A stretch of DNA of 64,000 nt from DASZIT01 sp963709665 (GCA_963709665.1 CAVPWU010000007.1:254501-318500); one strand, 5' to 3'. Shown: positions 25,029-33,280, counted from the first letter of the stretch. Notes: a model not told the origin generated them from the letters alone. Program-made: numbers and translations.

Positions 25029-25360
25029 GGCGCTGCACCCCCACGTCTCGGTTCGAACGGCACGCCGGTTGGGCCAGTACCCGACCGCCTCCGTGTCGAA
25101 ACCGTCGGATGTCGGCCGGTGGCAGGCCACCGTGCCCCGCGCTTCGCAACTCCGGCAGGGTCGACCCGGGGCGGGATTCCAGCTCTCCCCCGACGGACGG
25201 TGACGCCGCCCCGGGCTCATCGTGCGCAGACCCGGATCCACCAGGTAAATTGCCGCTCCATGGAACGGGTAGATCTGTCACCCCATCTGCAGGGAGTGGG
25301 TGAGGTTCTCCCGGCGTCCGACCCCCGGGTGCCCCGGGCCGGCGGAAGGACCGGGAGTCC
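25029..25360. other. 332-bp divergent intergenic region
   Basis: Holds the regulatory regions of the MFS gene (minus) and the STAS operon (plus). No convincing gene. A GGGTA at ~25267, in CGGGTAGA, could belong to an alternative sigma-factor promoter for the anti-sigma operon, but no matching -35 is evident. Confidence 0.4.
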
Positions 25361-25684
25361 GTGCCGGAGCTGACCGATCAGCCAGAGGTCGTCGTCACCG
25401 CCGACCTCCACGACCCGACCACTCCGGTCATCGCACTGGCCGGGGAGTTGGATCGGGCCACCGCCAAGGCGACCCGCGAGGCGGTGCATGGCTACCTGTC
25501 GGACCAGACGGCCCGGGTGGTCTTCGATCTCGAGAAGCTGACCTTCATGGACAGCTCGGGGATCGCCCTGCTCGTCCAGATCTCCAACGACGTGGGGACG
25601 GTGACCCTGATCCGAGTCGCCCCCATCGTCCACCGGGTCCTCGAGGCGACCGGCCTCCTGGAGCATTTCGGTCTGACCCCGTGA
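25361..25684 (+). CDS. STAS-domain anti-sigma factor antagonist
   Basis: A 107-residue single STAS domain. The phosphorylatable Ser is in FMDSSGIALLV, the SpoIIAA/RsbV signature, preceded by ALAGELDRATA. When unphosphorylated it would bind the partner kinase and free a sigma factor. GTG 25361 is used. Its stop overlaps the next start (GTGA), pairing it with the kinase-type gene, the usual antagonist/anti-sigma arrangement; no sigma-factor gene is adjacent. Confidence 0.85.
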   Translation: MPELTDQPEVVVTADLHDPTTPVIALAGELDRATAKATREAVHGYLSDQTARVVFDLEKLTFMDSSGIALLVQISNDVGTVTLIRVAPIVHRVLEATGLLEHFGLTP

Positions 25685-26274
25685 CCGTCCAGCGGACGTT
25701 CCCGCCGGCCAAGGGCTCGGTGCCAGAGGCCCGACGGTTCGTGTCGCAGGCGCTCGGCGAGGTGTCGGCCGAGGTGCGGGACACGGTGTTGGTGATGGTC
25801 TCCGAGCTGGCCACCAACGCGGTGCTGCACGCCTCCACCGGTTTCGAGGTCTCCGTCGACCGGTCGCCGCACGAGGTGACCGTCTCGGTGGCCGACCGGG
25901 GCACGGGAACCCCGGCCGTGCAGTCTCCCGACTCCCGCGAGCCCCACGGACGTGGACTCCGGATCGTCCAGTCGTTCGCCGACGACTGGGGCGTCGTCTC
26001 CTCGTCCGATGCCGGCAAGGCGGTGTGGTTCCGACTGTCCACCGGCGGGACGGCGCCGGTTCCGGCGGAGGACCGCGAACGTGCCGTGCGTCCGAGCGGC
26101 CAGCCGGAGCCGGTTGGGGTGGTGCCCCTGGGCTCCGACACCGCGGTCGACGTGACCCCGCCGGGAGGCGGGTCGTCGCACCGACCCTCCGCCCGCCTCC
26201 GCTCCTCCCGTGCGCGCTCCCGGCGGTCGCCGGGCTGCCGTCCGGCGGGACGCTCGCTGATCCACCGGGTCTGA
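25681..26274 (+). CDS. Anti-sigma factor serine kinase (RsbW-like HATPase)
   Basis: A 197-residue GHKL ATPase. The N-box is SELATNAVLHA, the D-box region is VSVADRGTGTP, and the G-box is HGRGLRIVQSFADDWG. This is the RsbW/SpoIIAB-type kinase fold, which binds a sigma factor and phosphorylates the STAS antagonist encoded just upstream (4-base GTGA overlap). After ~125 residues the C-terminus becomes a low-complexity Ser/Arg/Pro tail (RLRSSRARSRRSPG) that may be disordered. The cognate sigma factor is elsewhere. Confidence 0.82.
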   Translation: MTVQRTFPPAKGSVPEARRFVSQALGEVSAEVRDTVLVMVSELATNAVLHASTGFEVSVDRSPHEVTVSVADRGTGTPAVQSPDSREPHGRGLRIVQSFADDWGVVSSSDAGKAVWFRLSTGGTAPVPAEDRERAVRPSGQPEPVGVVPLGSDTAVDVTPPGGGSSHRPSARLRSSRARSRRSPGCRPAGRSLIHRV

Positions 26275-26331
26275 GCGCCCGCCCCACCCGGGCCCCCGAT
26301 TGACCGTCAGCGGGACGGGTAGGCCTAGGCC

Positions 26332-26535
26332 ATGGACGAACCGACCGGCCTGACCGGCCTGACCGAGTTCAGCGTCTTCTGGTACCTGTTCGAGGAAGCC
26401 CCCTGGGAGTTCGACCGCCTGGAGTCGATCGGGCAGCTGGTCCGGCTCTGGCCGGACTGGGGCACCGCCCGTGCCGATCCCCTTCCGGACTCCGACGCGG
26501 CCTGGCGACGGGCCATGTGCGGAGCCCTCCGGTAG
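26332..26535 (+). CDS. Small hypothetical protein
   Basis: A 67-residue protein, acidic with several Trp (VFWYLFEEAPWEFD and LVRLWPDWG). No recognised family. ATG 26332 with weak upstream purines. It lies between the anti-sigma operon and a stress-type small protein on the same strand. Composition looks coding, but the length leaves doubt. Confidence 0.45.
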   Translation: MDEPTGLTGLTEFSVFWYLFEEAPWEFDRLESIGQLVRLWPDWGTARADPLPDSDAAWRRAMCGALR

Positions 26536-26657
26536 GCGGAGGCGACGGTCGGTGGCCGGACCGTCGCGTCGAGCCCGTCGTGCCCGAGGGGTTGATCGTG
26601 GTCGCCGGCGGGTACGGGAGACGGTGGGACCGGCCGAGACCGACAAGGAGGTGACCG

Positions 26658-26987
26658 ATGCCACCGCGATCGTGGAGCCAGAAGCGTGAACGCCAGTACG
26701 AGCACATCCGTGACGGGCTGGAGGATCGGGGACGCCCGAAGGGGGAGTCCGAGGAGATCGCCGCCCGGACGGTGAACAAGGAGCGGGCACGGCACGGGGA
26801 GGCGACGACCTCGAGTCGGGTCTCGACCGAGGACATCTCGTCGGGACGGCGCGGCGGGCTCCGGTCCCACCGGGGTCCCGGTGGGCGCACCAAGCGGCAG
26901 CTCTACGAGGAGGCCCGGAGCCAGGGCATCGCCGGTCGCTCGACCATGACCAAGGCCCAGCTCGAGCGGGCCGTGAACCACCACTGA
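26658..26987 (+). CDS. Small basic protein of the type annotated as plasmid stabilization protein
   Basis: A 109-residue hydrophilic protein. WSQKRERQYEHIRDGLEDRG and EIAARTVNKERARHGE, then RRGGLRSHRGPGGRTKRQLY and a C-terminal SAP-like/Rho-N-like helix pair (IAGRSTMTKAQLERAV), match a widespread family. The plasmid-stabilization label is historical and not experimentally justified. A strong AAGGAGG lies seven bases before ATG 26658. Confidence 0.75.
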   Translation: MPPRSWSQKRERQYEHIRDGLEDRGRPKGESEEIAARTVNKERARHGEATTSSRVSTEDISSGRRGGLRSHRGPGGRTKRQLYEEARSQGIAGRSTMTKAQLERAVNHH

Positions 26988-27013
26988 CCCAGGACCCTAC
27001 CGAGGAGAGACTG

Positions 27014-27199
27014 ATGGAAGACCGAACCGAGCCCGACGAGGGAAGCGGACCCACTGAGCCGGCCCAGACCGACGAGGAGCGGGCCGCCGACGAGTCCTAC
27101 GCGGCGGAGACCGACGAGGAGCGGGAGCGGGTGGCGGCGCACGAGAAGGAGATGCTGGAGCTCGGCGCCAACGTCAAGGGCGAGGGCCAGATCAGGTAA
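27014..27199 (+). CDS. Small acidic hypothetical protein
   Basis: A 61-residue highly charged protein (DEERAADESYAAETDEERER) with no hydrophobic core, probably disordered or helical. ATG 27014 has GAGGAGA upstream and follows the preceding gene by 26 bases, suggesting one operon of small stress-type proteins. Function unknown. Confidence 0.6.
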   Translation: MEDRTEPDEGSGPTEPAQTDEERAADESYAAETDEERERVAAHEKEMLELGANVKGEGQIR

Positions 27200-27243
27200 C
27201 GAACCTCTCACGAGAGGGCGTCCCGGCTCCCCGGCCGACCGGA

Positions 27244-27272
27244 TGTTCGACCACTGGCGCGACGGCTAGCCT
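27244..27272 (+). promoter_or_regulatory. Probable promoter of tRNA-Ser(CGA)
   Basis: TGTTCG (27244-27249), a 17-bp spacer and TAGCCT (27267-27272) end seven bases before the tRNA. The same TAGCCT hexamer precedes tRNA-Ser(GGA) at 16019-16024. Confidence 0.5.
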
Positions 27273-27279
27273 CTTCGGC

Positions 27280-27364
27280 GGAGGGATGCGAGAGTGGCCG
27301 AATCGGACGGTCTCGAAAACCGTTGTGTCGCAAGGCACCGTGGGTTCGAATCCCACTCCCTCCG
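27280..27364 (+). tRNA. tRNA-Ser(CGA)
   Basis: An 85-nt class II tRNA. Acceptor GGAGGGA pairs with TCCCTCC. The anticodon arm ACGGT-CTCGAAA-ACCGT carries CGA. A variable arm and T-arm GGGTTCGAATCCC follow. CCA is not encoded (GCTGG follows). An integrase gene begins 97 bp downstream, the classic arrangement of tRNA-targeted integration. Confidence 0.95.
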
Positions 27365-27461
27365 CTGGTCAGAGGTGGTTTCCGGTTGAGGCGCTCAGCG
27401 CCCGACCGGAGGCCATCCCTCAAAAATCCCTCACAAGCCACCCGGCGGATACGCTTTCCCC

Positions 27462-28604
27462 ATGGCTGGGACCATGCGCGAACGGCAGCCGGGGGTCTGG
27501 GAGTTGCGCGTCCGGCTGGGGCGGGGTCCGCTCAGCGGCAAGCACCGACAGGTCAGCCGATCCTTCCGGGGGACGGAGCGCCAGGCCTCCAAGGAGCTCG
27601 CCAAGCTCGCCACGGCCACACCCGAGGCCAGCGCCGTCGGAAGCAGCAAGACGGTCAAGGATCTCCTCGACCGGTGGATCGACCACCTCGAGGCCCGAGG
27701 GCGGACACCCAAGACCATCGACGGCTACCGGTCGATCGCCCGGGCCCGCCTGGAGCCCGCCCTGGGTACCGTCAAGCTCCGCCAGCTCACCGCTTACCAG
27801 CTGGACGACCTGTACGTCTCGCTCCTCGATGCGGGCCTCTCCCCGGTCTACGTGCGTCACTGCCATGCGACCCTGGCCGCCGCCCTTCGACAGGCAGTCA
27901 AGTGGGACTGGATCGACCGCTCCCCCGCCGATCGGGCCACCCCCCCGGGGGCAACCCCGCCCGAGGTGGGTCCACCCGATGCCCAGGACATCAGTCGTTT
28001 GATCACCTCGGTGGAGGAGACCGACCCCGATATGGCCTCGATGCTCTTCGTGGCGGCAACCACCGGGTGCCGGCGTGGAGAGCTGTGTGGGCTGCGGTGG
28101 TCGGATCTGGACGTGGGGCACTCGACGCTGACGGTCCGGCGGTCGATCTCCGACACCAGCCGGGGGGTGGAGGTGAAAGATCCCAAGACGCATCGCTCCC
28201 GACGGATCTCGCTCGACCCGGCCACCATCGCTGTCCTCGCCACCCATCGGGCCCGAACCGAGCAGCGGGCCATGGATGTGGGCTCCGAACTCTCACCGGA
28301 GGCCTACATCTGGTCGCAGGAAGGCGACTCGACCGTTCCGTGGAAGCCAAATCGGGTCACGGATGCCTTCCGCACCCATCGGAAACGGGCGGAGCTCGAC
28401 CACGTGAACTTCCACCATCTACGCCACTTCTCGGCCACCACGCTGGCCGGCGCCGGTGTGGACGTCCGCACCATCGCCGGCCGCCTCGGTCACGCCAACC
28501 CGGCCATCACCCTGCGGACCTATGCGCACTTCCTCGAGGCCGCCGACCGTCGGGCCGCCGAGGTCATGGGAGGGCTGCCCCTGCCCGACCTGGTCAATCG
28601 CTAG
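27462..28604 (+). CDS. int: Tyrosine-type site-specific integrase
   Basis: A 380-residue recombinase. An N-terminal arm-binding domain (MRERQPGVWELRVRLG) is followed by a SAM-like core-binding domain (TVKDLLDRWIDHLEARGRTP). The catalytic domain has Arg in TGCRRGELCGLRWSD, HxxR in FHHLRHFSATTLAGAG, and His plus Tyr nucleophile in RLGHANPAITLRTYAHFL. All catalytic residues are present, so it may be active. Adjacency to tRNA-Ser(CGA) suggests that tRNA 3' end is the attachment site. The last 11 bases overlap the convergent excisionase-like gene. Confidence 0.93.
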   Translation: MAGTMRERQPGVWELRVRLGRGPLSGKHRQVSRSFRGTERQASKELAKLATATPEASAVGSSKTVKDLLDRWIDHLEARGRTPKTIDGYRSIARARLEPALGTVKLRQLTAYQLDDLYVSLLDAGLSPVYVRHCHATLAAALRQAVKWDWIDRSPADRATPPGATPPEVGPPDAQDISRLITSVEETDPDMASMLFVAATTGCRRGELCGLRWSDLDVGHSTLTVRRSISDTSRGVEVKDPKTHRSRRISLDPATIAVLATHRARTEQRAMDVGSELSPEAYIWSQEGDSTVPWKPNRVTDAFRTHRKRAELDHVNFHHLRHFSATTLAGAGVDVRTIAGRLGHANPAITLRTYAHFLEAADRRAAEVMGGLPLPDLVNR

Positions 28605-28827
28605 GAACTGGCCTCTCCTGCGCAGCCCTCGGGAGCTCGCCCTCCAGGAATCGCTCGATGGATCGACGAGGAATTCTGATTCTGGCGCCGATCCGGCGTA
28701 CGGGAATCGGGAAGCTCCCCTGCTTGATCGCTCGATAGAGCGTTGATCGGGTTTCGCCGAGGAGGTCGGCAGCCTCCTCGACACTGACGAGCGGCTTCGG
28801 TGGCAACGTGTTGCGGGTGCTCTGCAT
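28594..28827 (-). CDS. xis: Excisionase-like MerR-type HTH protein
   Basis: A 77-residue protein. LVSVEEAADLLGETRSTLYR, IKQGSFPIPVRRIGARIRIP and RRSIERFLEG form the winged HTH_17/excisionase signature. It probably acts as recombination directionality factor or transcription regulator for the adjacent integrase, with which it overlaps tail-to-tail by 11 bp. This antisense overlap could let the two genes counter-regulate each other. Confidence 0.8.
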   Translation of the reverse strand: MQSTRNTLPPKPLVSVEEAADLLGETRSTLYRAIKQGSFPIPVRRIGARIRIPRRSIERFLEGELPRAAQERPVPSD

Positions 28828-28893
28828 GGATCTGCTCCGGTCTCAACCAGTACCAGGCGGTGTGCCGTGGACCCGGGTCATCTTCCGGATCGA

Positions 28894-29080
28894 CGTCACC
28901 TCGACCGTCACCCCGGACTGCTCGCGGGACGTCACCTTCAATGAGATTCGTGTTCGGCGAACGTCACCCCGGAGCCCCTCCCTGTCACCCCCCTTGGTTA
29001 CGACCTCCCCCGGCACCGTCTGGCCATTTCCTCGCCGAGGTGGCGCCGTGGGAGGCGCCTCGCGGATATTGACCGTCACC
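28894..29080. repeat. CGTCACC iteron-like repeats in the 441-bp gap next to xis
   Basis: CGTCACC occurs at 28894, 28906, 28930, 28962 and 29074, with a TGTCACC variant at 28983, all in one orientation and starting 67 bp upstream of the excisionase-like start. They could be binding sites for the excisionase, the integrase arm domain or a repressor. The remainder of 28828-29268 shows no convincing gene. Confidence 0.55.
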
Positions 29081-29268
29081 TACCGAATCCTCTTTGAGTC
29101 AAGGGGTGGATTTCAGGGGTTCCCGGGCGCGACGAGACCACGTGCCGTCGAAGGCGGAGATGCCTAAGGTTTCAGGGGGTCCGGGAGTGACTTCGCCGAA
29201 GAGCCGGCCGCCAGGGTGCAGAGCCGACCACGCAGGCTACGAGTCGTTCCCGCCTGTCCTCCCGGGCC

Positions 29269-30292
29269 CTACTTGTGAGCGTCGATGAGGAGCTGCCGAT
29301 AGACGGCGTTGCTGACGTGACGCTTGAGCGACCGGATGGCCTCCCGCTTGGTCTTGCCCTCGGCCACCTTCTTCTCGAAGTAGGCCCGGCCCTCGGAGTT
29401 GGTCTGGCGGATCTGGCAGATGGCCACCATGTGGACGGCATGGTTGAGCTGACGGTTACCTCGGCGACTGAGGCGGTGGACGATCCTGCCCCCCGACGAG
29501 CGCTCGACGGGAGCCACCCCGGCATAGGAGGCGAACTGGTCCCGGTTGGTGAACCGACGGACATCGCCGGTATAGCCGATGAGTTCGCAGGCCAGGATGG
29601 GGCCGACGCCATAGAGGTCGGTCAAGGAAGTCCCCGACGCCTTCACCGCCTCCTTGATGCGCTGGTGAGACGCCTTCAGCTGCCGGTCGAGACGCTCCAC
29701 ATCGTCGAGCAGCTCGTGGGCCAGGTCGTAGCGAGTCCGCTCCACCGGGGTAACCGGGTCGAAGCCATCGAGCAGTCGCACGGCGTCAGAAGCGTTGAGT
29801 TCCTTGGAGATTCCGCCGGGTGAGAGGTGGAGCAGGGCGGCGTGCAGCCGGGACACCACGATGTTGCGAAGCCTCCCGATCTCGTGGTTCCGTTTGGCCA
29901 AGAGCCGCAGCACCTCCCGATGGTTGGCCGGTTCGACGGAGCGGAGGCCCGGGGAGCGGAGGGCGGCAATCGCCACCGACAGGCGCGTCGTTGGGGTCGT
30001 TCTTGTTGGACTTCCCGGTGCCCAGCACCCGCACCCTCGAGGCCAGCGTGGCCGGCACATCGAGAACCCGTTCGCCGGCTCCGACCAACTGCTGGGACAG
30101 CAGGTAGCCAAGACCTCCGGCGGACTCCACGGCCCATGTCCGTTCACCGAGCGGCTCGGCCCAGGCCAACAGCCGTGCCGTCTGCTGACAGGTGGCCCGG
30201 ACCTTGATCTGGGCCAGCTGCTCTTCGTTCCGGCCGATGGCCACGGCCGTGTGGGATGCCTTGTGAGGGTCGATCCCGATGATCACCGTCAT
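29269..30292 (-). pseudogene. IS110-family transposase, interrupted by a frameshift
   Basis: Start ATG 30292 has GAAGGAGG upstream. The N-terminal DEDD/RuvC-like domain begins IIGIDPHKASHTAVAIGR and runs to NKNDPNDA. There the frame shifts near 29981-29986, where an extra C precedes CTGTCG. The other frame continues SVAIAALRSPGLRS to the C-terminal transposase_20 domain LYGVGPILACELIGYTGD with SYAGVAPVERSSGG (serine region). Removing one base yields a full ~340-residue protein. As it stands the element is probably inactive unless the shift is a sequencing error or is bypassed. Confidence 0.85.
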
Positions 30293-30590
30293 CAGTTCCT
30301 CCTTCGTGGTCGGTTAGGAACCGCGAGGGCACTCCTGGTTGGGATCTCGTGCACGTTCCTCTTTCGAGCCACCCGCGGCAAGGTCCAGGCAGGAAGCCAC
30401 TCGTTAGGAAGCCAGTCGACCGGAGCCGACGGCAGGCACTTAGAGAGCTACCCCGTCTGGACCTCTAAACGCTACGAACAGACCGAGCGTCTGCCAAGAA
30501 GTCTCAACCAGGCACTTCGAGGGCACCTTGCGAGCGGGTCTGACCGGTAACCCACTCGTAGGCAGATCTGGGATCTGGACCGCCCTCGCA
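30293..30590 (-). ncRNA. Candidate IS110 bridge-RNA region upstream of the transposase
   Basis: About 300 bp of non-coding DNA precede the transposase ATG, where IS110-group elements encode a bridge RNA. It holds three paired short repeats (plus-strand reading): GTTAGGAA at 30313 and 30403, CGAGGGCAC at 30324 and 30518, and CAGGCACTT at 30433 and 30509. Element ends and RNA folding were not determined, so this is a positional inference supported by repeat content. Confidence 0.4.
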
Positions 30591-30608
30591 GGGTGATACA
30601 ACCGTTCG

Positions 30609-31199
30609 ATGGAAGAGTTCGAGGTGCTCTGGCTCACCGAAGCCGATCAGATCGCACAAGCTGTAGGGGTGGCCGCTCGGTCGTTGCGGGACGGTCCAGA
30701 CTCGGTGGCTGTCTCCGACGATCCGCTCGTCCGCCTGGAGATGCTCTACGGCACGTTCGCAGGCTCTCTGGCGGGTGCCAGAGTCGCCGGGGTCCGGCGG
30801 GGAGATTGTGTGCTTGGCCTCGCGTCCGCTGTCGAGCCCGGCCATTGCGTGGGAGCAAGACTGCCACCAGAGATCAGAACCCTGGACGCTCCCTCGAAGG
30901 GCGCCTCTGATGCTGATCGCTTCTTGCACTTTGGATCGACCCTCGCCGCACACGATCTGGATGAGCCCCACTGGCACGTCGGACCTGTCGGAGTAGAGCC
31001 GGGTTTTCAGTCAATGGGGATGGGTCGGGCGGCGATGAGGCTGTTGTGCGTCGAGTTCGACGAGCACCGCAGGGTCTCGTGGCTGGAGACCGCCAAACCA
31101 GAGAACGTGCGGTTCTACATCGGCCTCGGATTCGAGGTCGTTGAAGAATCGCCGATGCTCGCAGCCCACATGTGGTTCATGCGCCGAGAGCCTCGGTGA
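30609..31199 (+). CDS. GNAT family N-acetyltransferase
   Basis: A 196-residue protein. The acetyl-CoA-binding motif A is HVGPVGVEPGFQSMGMGRAA, followed by WLETAKPENVRFYIGLGFEV, the GNAT beta6-alpha4 motif with the Tyr typical of acyl transfer. The N-terminal half is variable. Substrate unknown. It is cargo of the mosaic island, starting 316 bp upstream of the IS110 transposase on the other strand. Codon choice and GC are slightly lower than in the core genes, consistent with acquisition. Confidence 0.8.
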   Translation: MEEFEVLWLTEADQIAQAVGVAARSLRDGPDSVAVSDDPLVRLEMLYGTFAGSLAGARVAGVRRGDCVLGLASAVEPGHCVGARLPPEIRTLDAPSKGASDADRFLHFGSTLAAHDLDEPHWHVGPVGVEPGFQSMGMGRAAMRLLCVEFDEHRRVSWLETAKPENVRFYIGLGFEVVEESPMLAAHMWFMRREPR

Positions 31200-31235
31200 T
31201 CGTCCCGTGTCCCCGACCGCCGGGAGCGTGATCGG

Positions 31236-31427
31236 TTAGCGGTCAGGGTCACTTGCTTCGATGGTCCATTCGGTTCCACCGCAACGAGGACAGGGCGGGC
31301 GTAGCTGACTTAACCCCTCCGGCGGTACGTAGGCGAACTCTCCAGCCCTCTCCGTCAGCCTCACGGTACGGTGCGTTCGAGTCATACCACAGCGGTCGCA
31401 TCGCGCCTGCATTCCCCAGTCCGTCAC
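31236..31427 (-). CDS. Small zinc-ribbon protein
   Basis: A 63-residue protein with two CxxC knuckles, RCDRCGMTRTH and PPCPRCGGTEW, spaced ~35 residues apart, the layout of a zinc ribbon. It starts at GTG 31427 (ATG 31412 possible). It overlaps by up to 57 bp, antisense, the longest version of the next plus-strand gene. Role unknown. Confidence 0.5.
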   Translation of the reverse strand: MTDWGMQARCDRCGMTRTHRTVRLTERAGEFAYVPPEGLSQLRPPCPRCGGTEWTIEASDPDR

Positions 31428-31919
31428 GGATACAAAATTATCGCTTGCCGATCTGCCACCGAACGCCGGGATGGTGACTCGCTCGAAAAATCCGGGACCC
31501 CAGTTTCAGAGTCAACAACCTGCGTAAATGTATCGTGGGATCATGAGGCACTCCTCGGTTGGTCGGAGCAAGTGACCAGCGAGGAGGTTCATCAATCGAT
31601 TCTCGAGTGGTCGACGCGCTCCTACGGGCTGACCCTCGAATTGCCTAACGGAATGTTCGGGTGGGACAACCAACACACGCTCACCTGGTCAGCGGCGTTG
31701 AGCCACAAGGTGCTCTTGGAGTTGGACTCACAGCAGTTACTCATTCTCACTGAGCCAGCCGAAGTTGTGATGACGGGAAGGACCGGAACGCATATGGAAG
31801 TGAGAGGCTGCTCGCAGGTCACCTTCGACTGGCAAGGCTATGGCGACCTAACCCCACATTTGGAGCACTTCACATCCGGGACCGTGACGCTTCATTGGAT
31901 CGGTCCCCGTCCCAACTGA
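31371..31919 (+). CDS. Hypothetical protein of the island (start uncertain)
   Basis: The frame is open for 182 codons. The part that looks like protein runs from about 31510 (VSWDHEALLGWSEQVTSEEV onward, with LELPNGMFGWDNQHTLTW) to the stop, and resembles a compact beta-rich domain. GTG 31371 is the only standard start, but it would overlap the zinc-ribbon gene and encode an unlikely N-terminus; a non-standard internal start is possible. No family recognised. Local GC is lower than the core genome. Confidence 0.45.
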   Translation: MRSSHTTAVASRLHSPVRHGYKIIACRSATERRDGDSLEKSGTPVSESTTCVNVSWDHEALLGWSEQVTSEEVHQSILEWSTRSYGLTLELPNGMFGWDNQHTLTWSAALSHKVLLELDSQQLLILTEPAEVVMTGRTGTHMEVRGCSQVTFDWQGYGDLTPHLEHFTSGTVTLHWIGPRPN

Positions 31920-31987
31920 CAGGGGTATCCCGCAACGCCGGGAGCGAGATAGCGGCCCTACATTCGATGCCGTGATAACAACCTCTG

Positions 31988-32560
31988 GTGGAGTTCGTGC
32001 GGATAGGGAGCACCCGGTCGATCGGCCGGGTGCTCGCGAAGTCGATTGAGGCGTCGGTCACCTATTCCGAGGTCGGCGCGACCCTCAAGGATGAACAGCC
32101 CCGGGGATATCGGCACGACCGATACGAGGCCCACCTGGGCACCGGTCAGAAGACCTTCCGTCGAGCAACGACTGGCCTCCGGTCCTGGAGCACCCACAAG
32201 ATCCCTGGGATTGACGTTCTTCCGCACGGCTCTCCAATCGAGGTCGGTGCGACCGTGGTGGTCACGTTCGGGACCCCCTGGCTGGCCCTCGCAGCCCCAT
32301 GCCGCATCGTGGGCGTGGTCGATGAATCGGACAGATGGGGATTCGCCTACGGCACGCTTCCCGGACATCCCGAGCAGGGCGAGGAGTCATTTCTGATTTC
32401 GATCAACAGTGACGAGAAGGTCGAGCTCCGAATCACTGCGTTCTCCCGGCCGGGTGAGCGACTGACTCGGATAGCTGGACCCATTGGCCGGGCCGTCCAG
32501 AAGGCAGGAACCAACGGCTACGTGAAGGCGCTCCGAAGGTACGTGGATCAGGTTGAATGA
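31988..32560 (+). CDS. DUF1990 family protein
   Basis: A 190-residue protein with the DUF1990 (UPF0548) pattern: VTYSEVGATL near the N-terminus, LGTGQKTFRRATTGLRSW, PIEVGATVVV, then PCRIVGVVDESDRWGFAYGT, LPGHPEQGEESF, and a C-terminal ITAFSRPGERLTRIAGP. Function unknown; the fold is thought to be SRPBCC/START-like. GTG 31988 fits the family N-terminus. It is the last cargo gene before the tRNA remnant and IS3 element. Confidence 0.82.
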   Translation: MEFVRIGSTRSIGRVLAKSIEASVTYSEVGATLKDEQPRGYRHDRYEAHLGTGQKTFRRATTGLRSWSTHKIPGIDVLPHGSPIEVGATVVVTFGTPWLALAAPCRIVGVVDESDRWGFAYGTLPGHPEQGEESFLISINSDEKVELRITAFSRPGERLTRIAGPIGRAVQKAGTNGYVKALRRYVDQVE

Positions 32561-32683
32561 CTGCCCCAGATCGCCGGGTCGGCGGCGATACGAAGCGTGG
32601 CGAACGGGCTCGATGTGGGTACCCGGTGAGCTGGGCCGCACATTCGGTGGTGACCAGCCACCAGCGACCCAGCACCCGGGTAA

Positions 32684-32740
32684 GGCACCCTGGCCGGGAT
32701 TCGAACCCGGTGCTCTCCTGTAGTCAGTAGGAGGCAGTCA
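32684..32740 (-). other. tRNA 3'-half remnant
   Basis: On the minus strand a T-arm CCGGGTTCGAATCCCGG (32694-32710) is followed by acceptor-like CCAGGGT, a discriminator G and CC. Upstream lies an anticodon-arm-like TCCTACTGACTACAGGA. No matching 5' acceptor strand or D-arm is found, so this is a broken tRNA or tRNA-derived attachment site, not a functional gene. Confidence 0.55.
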
Positions 32741-32824
32741 TCCAGACCCAAGGCGCACCGAGGAACCTACGGCGGGGGTGTGACAGTGGCTGGTACTCTG
32801 CAATCAGTCAGTAGGAGGCAGTCA
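32722..32824. repeat. 19-bp direct repeat overlapping the tRNA remnant
   Basis: AGTCAGTAGGAGGCAGTCA occurs at 32722-32740 and 32806-32824, 84 bp apart. The first copy is within the anticodon-arm side of the tRNA remnant. An att-site core duplication is the simplest reading. Confidence 0.6.
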
Positions 32825-32828
32825 AGCG

Positions 32829-32848
32829 GAGGGGCCTTCGGGCCCCTC
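32829..32848 (+). terminator. GC-rich UUCG hairpin terminator
   Basis: GAGGGGCC-TTCG-GGCCCCTC, an 8-bp stem with a TTCG tetraloop followed by TT, downstream of the DUF1990 gene and just before the IS3-type element. Confidence 0.65.
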
Positions 32849-32935
32849 TTGCGCGTCGGCTGCCCGCCCCTGACCGCCGGGTGATTCGCCCTGGGTTACT
32901 TGGAGGCTCCATACCTTGGAAGCGAGGATGGAGTC

Positions 32936-33280
32936 ATGCCACAGGAACAACCACGCAGGAGGCCGACCGCCCGGCGCTACTCGCCGGACGAGAAGGCCCA
33001 GGCCGTCCGTCTGGTCCGCCAGCTCCGGGCTGAGCTCGGGACCGACCACGGCACCGTCAAGCGGGTGGCCGCCCAGCTCGGCTACGGCGTCGAGTCGGTG
33101 CGGAACTGGGTCCACCAGGCCGACATCGACGAGGGGGTGACCGGCGGGGTCTCCACCGCCGAGGCCGAGCGGATCAAGGCCCTCGAGCAGGAGAACCGGG
33201 AGCTCAAGCGGTCCAACGAGATCCTGCGCCGGGCCTCGGCGTATTTCGCCCAGGCGGAGCTCGACCGCCCATGGAAGTGA
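32936..33280 (+). CDS. IS3-family transposase OrfA (HTH)
   Basis: A 114-residue DNA-binding protein. The HTH is RRYSPDEKAQAVRLVRQL to LGYGVESVRNWVHQADIDEG, followed by a leucine-zipper-like coiled coil ERIKALEQENRELKRSNEIL. ATG 32936 follows AGGATGGAG. It overlaps orfB by 10 bases in the -1 frame, the arrangement used for a frameshifted OrfAB transposase. Confidence 0.9.
   Translation: MPQEQPRRRPTARRYSPDEKAQAVRLVRQLRAELGTDHGTVKRVAAQLGYGVESVRNWVHQADIDEGVTGGVSTAEAERIKALEQENRELKRSNEILRRASAYFAQAELDRPWK

Noticed and set aside
26471..26689. 72-codon plus-strand frame
   Set aside because: Overlaps two better-supported small genes and is Arg-rich low complexity.
28843..29079. 78-codon minus-strand frame over the iterons
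   Set aside because: No ribosome site or family match; its V-T pattern comes from the CGTCACC repeats.
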